This document shows positions 7,953 through 16,032 of a DNA stretch of 33,621 nt, piece after piece (the stretch's first letter is position 1; the number at the start of each line of letters is the position of its first letter). This stretch comes from Sphingomonadales bacterium BRH_c3. Its GTDB lineage: Bacteria > Pseudomonadota > Alphaproteobacteria > Sphingomonadales > Sphingomonadaceae. The notes below the pieces were generated by a model. That model saw only the letters and a list, made by a program, of their open reading frames with translations. It was not told where the DNA came from and did no database searches. Location of the stretch: NCBI GenBank assembly GCA_001515985.1, contig LOET01000011.1, positions 1 to 33,621 of the forward strand, given 5' to 3'. The translations under genes were made by a program, and so were the position numbers.

Positions 7953-9770
7953 TCACAGCGGGGCGCAGTGGCGCTCAAGCCATGCCAGATCGTCACCCTC
8001 CATCTGAGGGGCGAGAATGCCATGAACCTTGGCGTGATACTCGTTCCACCAGGCGATTTCGTCAGGCGTTAGCAGAGCCTTTTGCACCAGAGTGCGGTCG
8101 ATCGGCACGAAGGTAAGCGTTTCAAAGCCGAGGTAATCCCCCTCCGCCCCGTCGAGCTTGCGCTGCACGGTCAGCACAAGGTTTTCGATCCTGATGCCGA
8201 AATGGCCCTGCTTGTAATAGCCGGGCTCGTTCGAAAGGATCATCCCGGCAAACAGTTCCTGGTCAGCGCCTGCCTGTCCGCCGCCCAGCTTGGCTATACG
8301 CTGCGGACCCTCATGGACCGAGAGGAAGCTGCCCACACCGTGCCCGGTGCCATGCGCATAGTCGACGCCTGCCTGCCACAGATACTGGCGGGCAAAGGCA
8401 TCCAGTTGCCCGCCCACGGTGCCTTGCGGGAATACCGCCCGGTCAAGCGCGATATGGCCCTTGAGCACGCGGGTGAAGCGATCCTTCATCTCTGCGGTCG
8501 GTTCGCCCAATCCATCTGGCGTCCCGATCCATACGGTGCGGGTGATGTCGGTTGTGCCGGCGGGATATTGCCCGCCCGAATCGACCAGATAGATCGAGCC
8601 CGGCGGGATCGGGATATTGCTGTTTTCGTCCACTTTGTAATGCGGCAGCGCGGCATGACCGGCAGCCGCCGAAATGGTGTCAAACGAGAGATCCTTGAGG
8701 TTGCCAAGCTCTTCGCGCAGCTGCTTGAGCTTGGCTGCGGCGCCCACTTCATCGATCTCGCCCGAGGGGGCGTTTTCCTCAAGCCAGCGCAGGAAACGCG
8801 CAACCGCCACCCCGTCGCGGGCCTGCGCATCGCGGTGCCCCTGCTGCTCGACCGGGTTCTTGATCGCGCGTGGCAGGATCGTGGGATCGCGCTCGAAGCT
8901 GACCTTTGCTTCGCCAGCCTCCAGCAGTTGGGCAATCGCCGCCACGCCATACTCGGGATCTACCGCCACGCGCTTGCCCGCCATTGATCCAAGCGCATCG
9001 GCAAATGCGCCGCGATCACGCAGAGTCACGGCATTGCCGAGATGCTGGACGAGCGCGGGCGTGAGTTTTTCAGGCGCAATGAACAGTTCCGCCGTGCCGT
9101 CGGCATGTGCGATGACATAGCTCAGCGCCACCGGTGTGTGCGAAATGTCAGCGCCGCGGATATTGAGCAGCCAGGCAACCGAATCGAGCGCCGATATAAC
9201 CACCGCATCGTGCCCTTCGGCCTTAAGCCAATCGGCAATTTCGGCCCGTTTTTCGGATGATGAGCGTCCGGCGTGCCGGTCATCCTGGATCAGTGCGGCG
9301 GCGCCTGACGGTTCGGGCTGGTCTTGCCACACCGCGTCGATCGGATTGCTTTCAAGCGCAATCAGTTCCACGCCGTTCCTGGCCGCGGCCAGGCGCACCG
9401 CGTCCACCCATTTGCGGCTGTGGAGCCAGGGATCATAGCCGATCCGCGCGCCTTTCGCGGCGTGCTGGGCGATCCATCCGCCGATCGTGTCCTTGGGTAC
9501 GGAGCGGTATTCGAACAGTTTTTCATCTACCTGATCGCGCACCTGCACCGTGTAACGCCCGTCGACGAAGATCGCGGCCGAATCCTGCAATACAACAGCG
9601 CTGCCGGCGCTGCCGCCAAAGCCGGTCAGCCAATTGAGCCGCTGGGCATAGTCGCCGACATATTCGCTCATGTGTTCGTCAGATATGGGCACTATGAAGC
9701 CGTCGAGCTCGCGGCGCTTCAATTCCTTGCGCAAGGCGTTCAGGCGGGCTTCGTGGGTTTGCATGAGCAT
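7953..9770 (-). CDS. Xaa-Pro aminopeptidase, three-domain M24B type
   Basis: A 605-residue cytoplasmic metallopeptidase that removes the N-terminal residue from peptides with proline in second position. Two creatinase-like N-terminal domains (about 1-300) precede the pita-bread M24 domain. Metal ligands are recognisable in order: the Asp pair in YLVDSGGQYPAGTTDITRT, His in HGTGHGVGSFLSVHEGP, Glu in SNEPGYY and Glu in GIRIENLVL. The length matches the long, eukaryotic APP1-like form rather than the about 440-residue E. coli PepP. ATG is at 9770, with a second ATG two codons later; no strong ribosome binding site decides between them. It is divergent from the S9 oligopeptidase gene, so two peptide-degrading enzymes share a 116-base intergenic region. 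Confidence 0.95.
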   Translation of the reverse strand: MLMQTHEARLNALRKELKRRELDGFIVPISDEHMSEYVGDYAQRLNWLTGFGGSAGSAVVLQDSAAIFVDGRYTVQVRDQVDEKLFEYRSVPKDTIGGWIAQHAAKGARIGYDPWLHSRKWVDAVRLAAARNGVELIALESNPIDAVWQDQPEPSGAAALIQDDRHAGRSSSEKRAEIADWLKAEGHDAVVISALDSVAWLLNIRGADISHTPVALSYVIAHADGTAELFIAPEKLTPALVQHLGNAVTLRDRGAFADALGSMAGKRVAVDPEYGVAAIAQLLEAGEAKVSFERDPTILPRAIKNPVEQQGHRDAQARDGVAVARFLRWLEENAPSGEIDEVGAAAKLKQLREELGNLKDLSFDTISAAAGHAALPHYKVDENSNIPIPPGSIYLVDSGGQYPAGTTDITRTVWIGTPDGLGEPTAEMKDRFTRVLKGHIALDRAVFPQGTVGGQLDAFARQYLWQAGVDYAHGTGHGVGSFLSVHEGPQRIAKLGGGQAGADQELFAGMILSNEPGYYKQGHFGIRIENLVLTVQRKLDGAEGDYLGFETLTFVPIDRTLVQKALLTPDEIAWWNEYHAKVHGILAPQMEGDDLAWLERHCAPL

Positions 9771-9886
9771 TTGGCTGATCCTGATTTGTGGCGCTTAGTG
9801 CTTGCGGCACACACGCCATCCTCTAAATATACCCGTCATAGTCTTCCGGTGCGCATGTTTCCAGCCGCACCGGGTCGCAAGGAAGG

Positions 9887-12091
9887 ATGCCCGTTCTCAT
9901 GACGTTTTCTCGCATCGCATCGAGCGCGATCGCAGCCTGCATGGCCATTGTGCCGCTTGCTGCGGCCAGCGCCGCCACAGACAAGGATAATGCACCAGTG
10001 ACAGCCAAGGCTCCGGCCGCTCCGCCCATTGCCGAGAAGCGCGAGCACAATTACACTCATCACGGCATCACGATCAGCGACCCGTATCACTGGCTGAAAG
10101 ATCAATCCTATCCCACGGTCGATGACGAGGACGTGCTCGATTACGTCAAGGCCGAGAATGCCTGGTTCGAAACGCGCATGGCGCCGCAACAGGCGCTGAC
10201 GGACACATTGTTCGAAGAGATGAAGGCGCGGATCAAGGAAGACGACAGCACCGTGCCGCAAAAGGATGGCGACTGGGTCTACTGGTCCGAATTCGAGGAA
10301 GGCGCGCAATATCGCAAACACTATCGCCGTCCTGTGGCAGGGGGCGATGCGGTGCTGATGCTCGATGAGAACCAGTTGGCGGAAGGCCTCGAATATTTTC
10401 GCCTCGGAGCGGCCTCGGTCAGCAAGAACGGGCGCTTTCTCGCCTATTCGACCGACACCAATGGTTCGGAACGTTACACCGCGCGGATCAAGGATCTCGA
10501 AACCGGCGAATTGCTGCCCGATGAGCTGACCAATTTGCGCGGGGGCCTGACCTGGGTCGCAAATGATACAGCGCTGGTTTACGGCCCGTCGACCGAGGAA
10601 TGGCGCACGCTTGAGGCAAAGCTGCACGTGATCGGCACACCGGTTGATGCAGACGTCACGCTCTACAAGGAAGATGACGAGAGCTTCGGCGTGGGCACCG
10701 GCCTGTCGGCGCAGGAAGACTGGCTGATCATCGCCACCGGCGACAATGAGACGAGCGAAGTGCGGCTGGTGCCAGCCGCCAATCCCACTGCCGAGCCGAT
10801 TCTGGTCAAACCGCGCAGCAAGGGCGTCGAATACGCGGTCGATGTGCGCGACGGTGTTCTCTATGTCCACACCAATGACGATCACATCAATTTCCGCCTC
10901 GCCAAGGCCTCGCTCGACAAGCCGGGCGAGTGGCAAACGGCGATCGCCGGGTCCGACGAGTTCTACTTGACCGGATTCGAGCTGTTCAAGGGCTTCTATG
11001 TCACCGAAGGGCGCCTGAATGGCCTCGATCAGATCCAGATCCGTTCCTATGCAGATCCATCGAAACTGACGCCGATTGCTTTCCCCGAAGCCAGCTACAG
11101 CACCGGCCTGTCGAACAACCCGGAATATGACGTGAGGAAGCTGCGGCTGTCCTACCAGAGTATGGTCACGCCTGCTTCGGTCTATGATTATGATATCGGA
11201 TCGGGACAGCTTGAACTGCTCAAACAGCAGGAAATCCCCAGCGGTTATGATCCCTCGCTTTACACTACCGCGCGTTTCGAAATCGAAGCGCGCGATGGCA
11301 CCATGGTTCCGGTCAGTGTGGTAATGCGCAAGGATCGCGCGCCGGATAAGGATGGGGGCGCCGGCCCGCTGCACCTTTATGCTTATGGCGCTTATGGCTA
11401 TGCCGTGCCGCCGGGCTTTTCGACCAGCCGCCTAAGCCTGATCGACCGCGGTTTCGCCTATGCCATCGCGCATATCCGTGGCGGCGATGATCTCGGCCGT
11501 CGCTGGTACCTGCAGGGCAAGATGTTCGAGCGGCGCAACACCTTCAATGACTTTGTCGACGTGGCGAAAGGCCTGGTCGAGAAAGGCTACACCGAAAAGG
11601 GCAAGATCACGGCCAGCGGTGGCTCGGCTGGCGGCGAGCTGATGGGGGCGGTGATCAACCAGGCGCCCGAACTGTTCGGGGCGGTGGTGGCGCATGTGCC
11701 CTTCGTCGATGTGGTCAATACGATGCTTGATGAAAGCCTGCCGCTGACGCCGGGCGAATGGCAGGAATGGGGCAACCCCATTACCGACAAGGAAGCCTTC
11801 GCCTATATGCTCAGCTATTCGCCTTACGATCAGGTGGTGGCGAAGGACTATCCGCCGCTGCTGGTGACCGCCGGGCTCAACGATCCGCGTGTGACCTATT
11901 GGGAACCGGCCAAATGGGTCGCCAAGCTGCGTGATGTGAAGACCGACAGCAACGAGCTGCTGCTCAAGACCAATATGGGCGCAGGGCATGGCGGCAAGTC
12001 AGGCCGCTGGAATTCGCTCTATGAAGTGGCGGAGGAATACGCCTTCATCCTGTGGCAGATGGGGCTGGCCGGGAAAGCGGACAAGGATTGA
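9887..12091 (+). CDS. Exported S9A oligopeptidase (oligopeptidase B-like)
   Basis: A 734-residue prolyl-oligopeptidase-family serine peptidase. An N-terminal signal peptide (FSRIASSAIAACMAIVPLAAASAA) points to the periplasm, unlike the cytoplasmic E. coli OpdB. The mature protein begins with the family stretch HGITISDPYHWLKD. A beta-propeller (about 90-440) precedes the alpha/beta-hydrolase domain, which has nucleophile Ser580 in ASGGSAGGELMG, the acid in LLVTAGLNDPRV and the His in GAGHGGKSGR. The family cleaves short peptides, often after basic residues; exact specificity is inferred. Start is uncertain: AAGGAAGG abuts ATG 9887, while ATG 9899 gives a cleaner signal peptide but a spacing of about 12. 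Its 3' end overlaps the thioesterase gene. Confidence 0.94.
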   Translation: MPVLMTFSRIASSAIAACMAIVPLAAASAATDKDNAPVTAKAPAAPPIAEKREHNYTHHGITISDPYHWLKDQSYPTVDDEDVLDYVKAENAWFETRMAPQQALTDTLFEEMKARIKEDDSTVPQKDGDWVYWSEFEEGAQYRKHYRRPVAGGDAVLMLDENQLAEGLEYFRLGAASVSKNGRFLAYSTDTNGSERYTARIKDLETGELLPDELTNLRGGLTWVANDTALVYGPSTEEWRTLEAKLHVIGTPVDADVTLYKEDDESFGVGTGLSAQEDWLIIATGDNETSEVRLVPAANPTAEPILVKPRSKGVEYAVDVRDGVLYVHTNDDHINFRLAKASLDKPGEWQTAIAGSDEFYLTGFELFKGFYVTEGRLNGLDQIQIRSYADPSKLTPIAFPEASYSTGLSNNPEYDVRKLRLSYQSMVTPASVYDYDIGSGQLELLKQQEIPSGYDPSLYTTARFEIEARDGTMVPVSVVMRKDRAPDKDGGAGPLHLYAYGAYGYAVPPGFSTSRLSLIDRGFAYAIAHIRGGDDLGRRWYLQGKMFERRNTFNDFVDVAKGLVEKGYTEKGKITASGGSAGGELMGAVINQAPELFGAVVAHVPFVDVVNTMLDESLPLTPGEWQEWGNPITDKEAFAYMLSYSPYDQVVAKDYPPLLVTAGLNDPRVTYWEPAKWVAKLRDVKTDSNELLLKTNMGAGHGGKSGRWNSLYEVAEEYAFILWQMGLAGKADKD

Positions 12092-12495
12092 CCGCGCGCT
12101 TCACCCGCACCTTCACCGCTGAGCCCCAGCACATCGACGAGCTGGGGCATGTCAACAATGCGGTGTGGGTCAGCTGGGTGCAGGATATTGCCACCGCGCA
12201 TTGGGACGCAGTGGCGCGGCCTCAGGATCGCGCCGCCTTCTTCTGGGTCGTGGTGCGGCACGAGATCGACTATCGCGGCAATATCGCGGAAGGCGAAAGC
12301 GTGACCGGCGAAACCTGGATCGACGGGGCGGCGCAGGGGGCGACCTCGATCCGGCGGGTCGATTTCCACGGCGCAGCGGGCAAGGTGATCATTTCAGCGC
12401 GGACAAACTGGGCAATGCTCGATCGGGAAACTCAGCGCCTGGTGCGCGTGCGACCTGAAGTGATCGCGCCGTTCATAGGCCCGAACACGGACTGA
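12052..12495 (+). CDS. Hotdog-fold acyl-CoA thioesterase (4HBT family)
   Basis: A hotdog thioesterase of the 4-hydroxybenzoyl-CoA thioesterase/YbgC type, expected to hydrolyse acyl-CoA in the cytoplasm. The active-site helix motif is present as IDELGHVNNAVWVSWVQD, followed by the strand VVVRHEIDYRGNI. Length is normal (135-147 residues). The tracked start is GTG at 12052, inside the oligopeptidase gene. TTG at 12088, whose last two bases are the first two of the upstream TGA, gives a start much closer to the conserved FTRTFTAEPQHID and is a credible alternative. Either way the two genes are translationally coupled. The stop lies one base from that of the convergent diguanylate cyclase, with no terminator between. 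Acyl substrate unknown. Confidence 0.9.
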   Translation: MADGAGRESGQGLTARFTRTFTAEPQHIDELGHVNNAVWVSWVQDIATAHWDAVARPQDRAAFFWVVVRHEIDYRGNIAEGESVTGETWIDGAAQGATSIRRVDFHGAAGKVIISARTNWAMLDRETQRLVRVRPEVIAPFIGPNTD

Positions 12496-12496
12496 A

Positions 12497-14248
12497 TCAG
12501 GCCGCCGTTGCCCTTCTCTGCTGCGCCCTGCGGCGATCGCCTGTCCGGCGTTCGAACCCGCGCAGCTTTTCGCAGGCGATCCGGTTTCGCCCGCGCGATT
12601 TCGCGTCATAGAGCAGCCGGTCGGCATGATTGTACAGCAACGAGAATTCAGCCTTGGGCAAGGCGCGGCGGGGCGCAACGATCATGCCCACACTGGCAGT
12701 CACGAGTCCTTCAAGCTGGGGCAGGGCATGGGCCACCCTGATGGGGATCTGCTTGCGCAATTGCTCCAGCCGTAGCTCGGCGTCGTCTCCACGCATTAGC
12801 AGCAGAAACTCCTCGCCTCCCATGCGGATCGCGATACTCGCTTTGTCATCGTTAAGGACTTCGGCAACGATCTGCAGCACCCTGTCACCCGTGCTGTGGC
12901 CGGCGGTATCATTGACCCGCTTGAAATGGTCGAGATCGATCAGCGCGAAGGTATCATAACCGGCAGCATGCAGATCGGCGAACCGCGCATCGATGGCGCG
13001 CCGGTTGAGCAGGCCGGTGAGCGGATCGCGCTCGGTCAGTTCGCCCAACGCGTCTGCCCGCGACAGGGCAATGTCCCGCTCGCGTTTGATCACAAAGAAG
13101 CGCTCAGCCACCGCCAACGAGATGACGATCACCTCGAACCCGATGGCAATGAAAAGCAGCAGTTCGAGCGAGGGCGACCCGACATGGCTGCCCAATCCGC
13201 GCATCAGCCTTTCGATTGATGCGACCATGATCGGCAACCAGGCCAGCGTGACGAAACGCGCACCCCTGCTGCCACGCAAGAGCGCTTCGGCGAGCGCGAT
13301 TGCGATAAAGACGAGCGTGGCTGTGATGCTGTAGAAATACCCCTGATCGTCGAATGCCTGGGTTGAGTGGAGCTGCAAGGCGAAAAACCCGGGCACCAGC
13401 AGCGTCCATATTACGAACGCCTTGCTCAAAAAGCGCATAAGCGGCGATTGCGCGCTCTTTTCCAGATAGGTGAGGAGAAATAGGATCGAGCAGCACACGC
13501 CCAAAATCCAGGCAAAGATTCCAGCAACCGAAATCACCGCCACCGGCAGTTGCACAAAGGCAGAAATCAGCCCGCCTGCAAACAGCACGTAGTTGATCAT
13601 TGCAACGACCATGGCCGCGTGCACCAGCACAAATTTCTCGCGCAGGACGATGTAGAAATTGACGTCGAAGAATAACGGCAGGATCAGCATCCCGCACAAG
13701 ATTGCCAGGATTATGACATCTCGCTGCGACCAATGGCTCTGCCCGGCAGTTGCGGTGAGCCGCGCTTTGGTCAGCAGCGGAAGGCTATGCGGCAGTTCGA
13801 TCCGCACCAGGACATGTTGAGTATCGGGCCTGATTTCGGGCAGGGCGAGTTCGAACACCGGCCCATTGGCCAGCGCGCGACCATCTGCTTCGTTCCAGTG
13901 CTTTTCGCGAATTGTCCCGTCAGTATCTATCGCCGCGATGGCAATGCTTTTATGGCGCGATATCCGTGTGAAAAAGTTCTGTGGCAGTTGGTCTGCACGC
14001 CACCCGGTTGCATCGAAGCGCAGCCATGAAACAGGCTGGTTTGCCTGCCAGTTGCTGTTGCTGCAATTCCACCCCGCATCACGAGCAGCCATGTCCGCAA
14101 AATTGCGCGCGAGATCCGAATTGGCATGACAGGCAGGCTTGATGGCCGCGCCTTCCGTTTGGGCGTTGCCCGGCGCAATGAGCAGCAGGGCTGCAAGTGC
14201 AGCCAGGGCAGCCAGCAGCGCCGCTGCAATGTAAATCACCCTTCCCAT
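12497..14248 (-). CDS. Membrane-anchored diguanylate cyclase (GGDEF)
   Basis: Predicted to make cyclic di-GMP. A signal peptide (about 1-30) is followed by a periplasmic region to about 185 with several Cys. Seven or eight membrane segments (about 187-390) resemble the 7TMR-DISM arrangement. A short coiled linker (VIKRERDIALSRADALGELTERD) leads into a GGDEF domain with DPLTGLLNRRAID, IDLDHFKRVNDTAGH and the active-site GGEEF at 477-481, so catalysis should be intact. The inhibitory RxxD site is absent (DKAS in its place). The tracked start at 14251 is TTG; ATG at 14248 directly after it is the likelier start. The C-terminus is strongly basic (FERRTGDRRRAQQRR). The ligand of the periplasmic part is unknown. 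Confidence 0.93.
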   Translation of the reverse strand: MGRVIYIAAALLAALAALAALLLIAPGNAQTEGAAIKPACHANSDLARNFADMAARDAGWNCSNSNWQANQPVSWLRFDATGWRADQLPQNFFTRISRHKSIAIAAIDTDGTIREKHWNEADGRALANGPVFELALPEIRPDTQHVLVRIELPHSLPLLTKARLTATAGQSHWSQRDVIILAILCGMLILPLFFDVNFYIVLREKFVLVHAAMVVAMINYVLFAGGLISAFVQLPVAVISVAGIFAWILGVCCSILFLLTYLEKSAQSPLMRFLSKAFVIWTLLVPGFFALQLHSTQAFDDQGYFYSITATLVFIAIALAEALLRGSRGARFVTLAWLPIMVASIERLMRGLGSHVGSPSLELLLFIAIGFEVIVISLAVAERFFVIKRERDIALSRADALGELTERDPLTGLLNRRAIDARFADLHAAGYDTFALIDLDHFKRVNDTAGHSTGDRVLQIVAEVLNDDKASIAIRMGGEEFLLLMRGDDAELRLEQLRKQIPIRVAHALPQLEGLVTASVGMIVAPRRALPKAEFSLLYNHADRLLYDAKSRGRNRIACEKLRGFERRTGDRRRAQQRRATAA

Positions 14249-14305
14249 CAACCGGCCTATGGCAGGAAGCGATTGATGGACGGTTAAATCTACCGAAGAC
14301 TTTCC

Positions 14306-14330
14306 TAGGTATTAACCCTAAGTATTAACC
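14306..14330 (-). repeat. Tandem TTAACC-type direct repeat upstream of the diguanylate cyclase gene
   Basis: TAGGTATTAACC and TAAGTATTAACC, 12 bases differing at one position, stand 13 bases apart, about 60-80 bases upstream of the cyclase start. The TTAA cores resemble CtrA half-sites, but they are separated by 9 bases rather than the 7 of the CtrA consensus. The spacing would put two protein-binding sites just over one helical turn apart. This is a candidate operator for an unknown regulator. Confidence 0.35.
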
Positions 14331-14414
14331 ACTATTCTCAATCATCGCCAGCCCGGCGCGGTCCACAAGATAGCGGCCTTTTTCTTCCGTCAAGGACTCA
14401 GCACAGCTGTGCAT
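14325..14414 (-). CDS. Possible small ORF of 29 codons (hypothetical)
   Basis: Too short for the ORF track. On the minus strand ATG at 14414 opens 29 codons ending in TAA, beginning MHSCAESLTEEKGRYLVD and ending LAMIENSG. The composition (charged, no low complexity, no runs of Arg/Ala) looks more protein-like than the usual out-of-frame shadow. However, no Shine-Dalgarno is visible and the stop overlaps the TTAACC repeats. It would sit upstream of the diguanylate cyclase on the same strand. Function unknown; it may be spurious or the remnant of a longer gene. Confidence 0.2.
   Translation of the reverse strand: MHSCAESLTEEKGRYLVDRAGLAMIENSG
14401..14412. promoter_or_regulatory. Perfect 12-bp palindrome GCACAGCTGTGC in the cyclase/porin intergenic region
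   Basis: A self-complementary 12-mer immediately followed by an overlapping 8-bp palindrome (TGCATGCA, 14410-14417). It lies about 70 bases upstream of the Pho-box-like site. It is a candidate dimer-binding operator; no regulator can be named from sequence alone. Confidence 0.3.
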
Positions 14415-14484
14415 GCAGGCATATTTTCATACTTATATTCAGCATATTACATGGATCTTTCGGCTACGCCGCTGTGGACGCAAA

Positions 14485-14503
14485 ATGTCATCAAACTGTC
14501 GCA
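14485..14503 (+). promoter_or_regulatory. Pho-box-like PhoB site upstream of the porin gene
   Basis: ATGTCAT-CAAA-CTGTCGC fits the PhoB layout of two CTGTCAT/C-like heptamers separated by 4 bases, with an 11-base period. A possible -10 (TAATCA, from 14513) follows at the distance expected when a Pho box replaces the -35. The porin ATG is at 14549. A second, perfect copy of the same layout precedes pstS, which strengthens the call. Confidence 0.7.
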
Positions 14504-14548
14504 TCAGCGCCGTAATCACGCCATCAAACCTCAACCAAACGGAAACCA

Positions 14549-15940
14549 ATGAGTAACATTGTGAAGCACACGGCCCCCCTTCTCGCGTTTGGCCTTGGCC
14601 TTGGCCTTTCTACACCCGCGCTGGCGCAGCCGGATGACCCGCAATTGCGCGCCGAACTGGCTGAAATGCGCGCGGCCATGGCCACGATGGCGCAGCGCAT
14701 CGACACGCTCGAGGCCGAGCTTGCCCAGGCAGAGGCCAAGTCTGACGCGGCCAGCGCTGAAGCGAGCGCTGCGAATGAAGCCGCGGCAACCGCCGTTGCA
14801 ACGGCAGAGAAAGCCGATGATGGCGTCAGGATCGCCTTCAAAGGCGCACCCGAGATCAAGGGCAAGGGCGGCTGGAGCTTCAAGCCGCGCGGTCGCCTTC
14901 AGTATGATGCAGGCTTTACCTCGGTACCTTCCTCGACCGGCCGCAGCGATGGCTTCGGCAGCGAAGCGCGCCGCGCGCGGCTGGGCGTTTCGGGCGATAT
15001 GCCGGGCGGCCTTGGCTACAAGTTCGAAGTCGACTTCGCCGGAAATTCTGTCGCTGTGACCGACGCTCTCATTTCCTATGACGCTGGCGGAGCCGAGATC
15101 AGCGTCGGCCAGTTCAACAATTTCCAGTCGCTGGAAGAACTGACCAGCTCGCTCCACACCAGTTTCATCGAACGCGCCGCCTTCACAGATGCCTTTGGCT
15201 TTGAGCGCCGTGTCGGTGCGGCGGCTGAATTTGGCGGCAAGGACGTGCTGGTCCAGGGCGGCCTGTTCACCGACAATATGGAAGACCTCTCCAACAAGAA
15301 ATGGGGCGCAGACGGCCGCGTGGTGTTCATGCCCCGGCTTGGCAATGCGCAGCTCCATTTCGGCGGTTCGCTGCATTACACCGATCTCGAGGCGGGCGAG
15401 ACGGTCCGCTATCGCCAGCGTCCACTGGTCCACTTCACCTCGGAACGTTTTATCAATACCGGCAACCTCGGTGGAGGCAGTGAGTTCGGCCTCGGGCTCG
15501 AAGGTGCGGTTATCTCTGGCCCGTTCCACGCGGCGGCAGAAGGCTTCTGGCAGAACGTCAACATGCCCACCGGGATGGCCGATCCGACCTTCTTCGGTGG
15601 CTATGCCGAAGTCGGCTACTTCCTGACCAAGGGCGATACGCGCGGTTACAAGGGCGGCAAGTTTGACCGTACCAAGCCCGCCAATCCTGTTGGCGAAGGC
15701 GGCATGGGATCAGTGCAGCTCAATTTGCGTTATGATCGCCTTGACCTTAGCGATGCCGGCATCCTTGGCGGTACGCAGGACGGCTATTTCCTCTCGCTGG
15801 TGTGGAAGCCGACCGATTACACCATGCTGCTCGCCAATTATGGCAGGCTCGATTATTCGGGCGCAGTCCATCCGGCTGCGGGCGGTGACACCGATTATGG
15901 TGTCGATGTTGTGGGCGTGCGTGCGCAGGTCGATTTCTGA
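14549..15940 (+). CDS. OprO/OprP-family phosphate-selective porin
   Basis: A 463-residue outer-membrane beta-barrel porin of the phosphate/polyphosphate-selective family. The signal peptide is about 1-26 (LSTPALAQ). Next come a heptad-rich coiled coil (about 30-70, LAEMRAAMATMAQRIDTLEAE) of the kind that trimerises such porins, an Ala-rich linker, and the barrel beginning at FKPRGRLQYDAGF. Amphipathic strands continue to the terminal aromatic residue (VGVRAQVDF). It would let phosphate or other anions cross the outer membrane. A Pho-box-like site lies about 45 bases upstream, and PstS is encoded 92 bases downstream. The ribosome binding site is weak (CGGAAA). The family is firm; phosphate preference is inferred from regulation and the pstS neighbour. 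Confidence 0.93.
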   Translation: MSNIVKHTAPLLAFGLGLGLSTPALAQPDDPQLRAELAEMRAAMATMAQRIDTLEAELAQAEAKSDAASAEASAANEAAATAVATAEKADDGVRIAFKGAPEIKGKGGWSFKPRGRLQYDAGFTSVPSSTGRSDGFGSEARRARLGVSGDMPGGLGYKFEVDFAGNSVAVTDALISYDAGGAEISVGQFNNFQSLEELTSSLHTSFIERAAFTDAFGFERRVGAAAEFGGKDVLVQGGLFTDNMEDLSNKKWGADGRVVFMPRLGNAQLHFGGSLHYTDLEAGETVRYRQRPLVHFTSERFINTGNLGGGSEFGLGLEGAVISGPFHAAAEGFWQNVNMPTGMADPTFFGGYAEVGYFLTKGDTRGYKGGKFDRTKPANPVGEGGMGSVQLNLRYDRLDLSDAGILGGTQDGYFLSLVWKPTDYTMLLANYGRLDYSGAVHPAAGGDTDYGVDVVGVRAQVDF

Positions 15941-15959
15941 CCGGCACCACCTCAAATTA

Positions 15960-15977
15960 TTGTCACACTCTTGTCAC
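15960..15977 (+). promoter_or_regulatory. Pho box upstream of pstS
   Basis: A perfect direct repeat TTGTCAC-ACTC-TTGTCAC, with an 11-base period, exactly as PhoB half-sites are spaced. It ends 55 bases before the pstS ATG. It implies that pstS has its own phosphate-starvation promoter in addition to any read-through from the porin promoter. Confidence 0.82.
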
Positions 15978-16032
15978 GGTTGACGCCTAGTCGGGCGTCT
16001 AATCCAACCGGGAGCAAATCAAGGATAATTCC

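Noticed and set aside
9836-11374. 512-codon ORF antisense to the S9 oligopeptidase
   Set aside because: It lies opposite a gene with a complete catalytic triad and intact domains. Its composition (His/Arg/Gln-rich, no domain pattern) is that of a G+C-rich shadow frame.
14312-14328. CtrA binding site (TTAA-N7-TTAA) upstream of the cyclase
   Set aside because: The two TTAA cores are 9 bases apart, not 7, so the consensus is not met. Kept only as an unnamed direct repeat.
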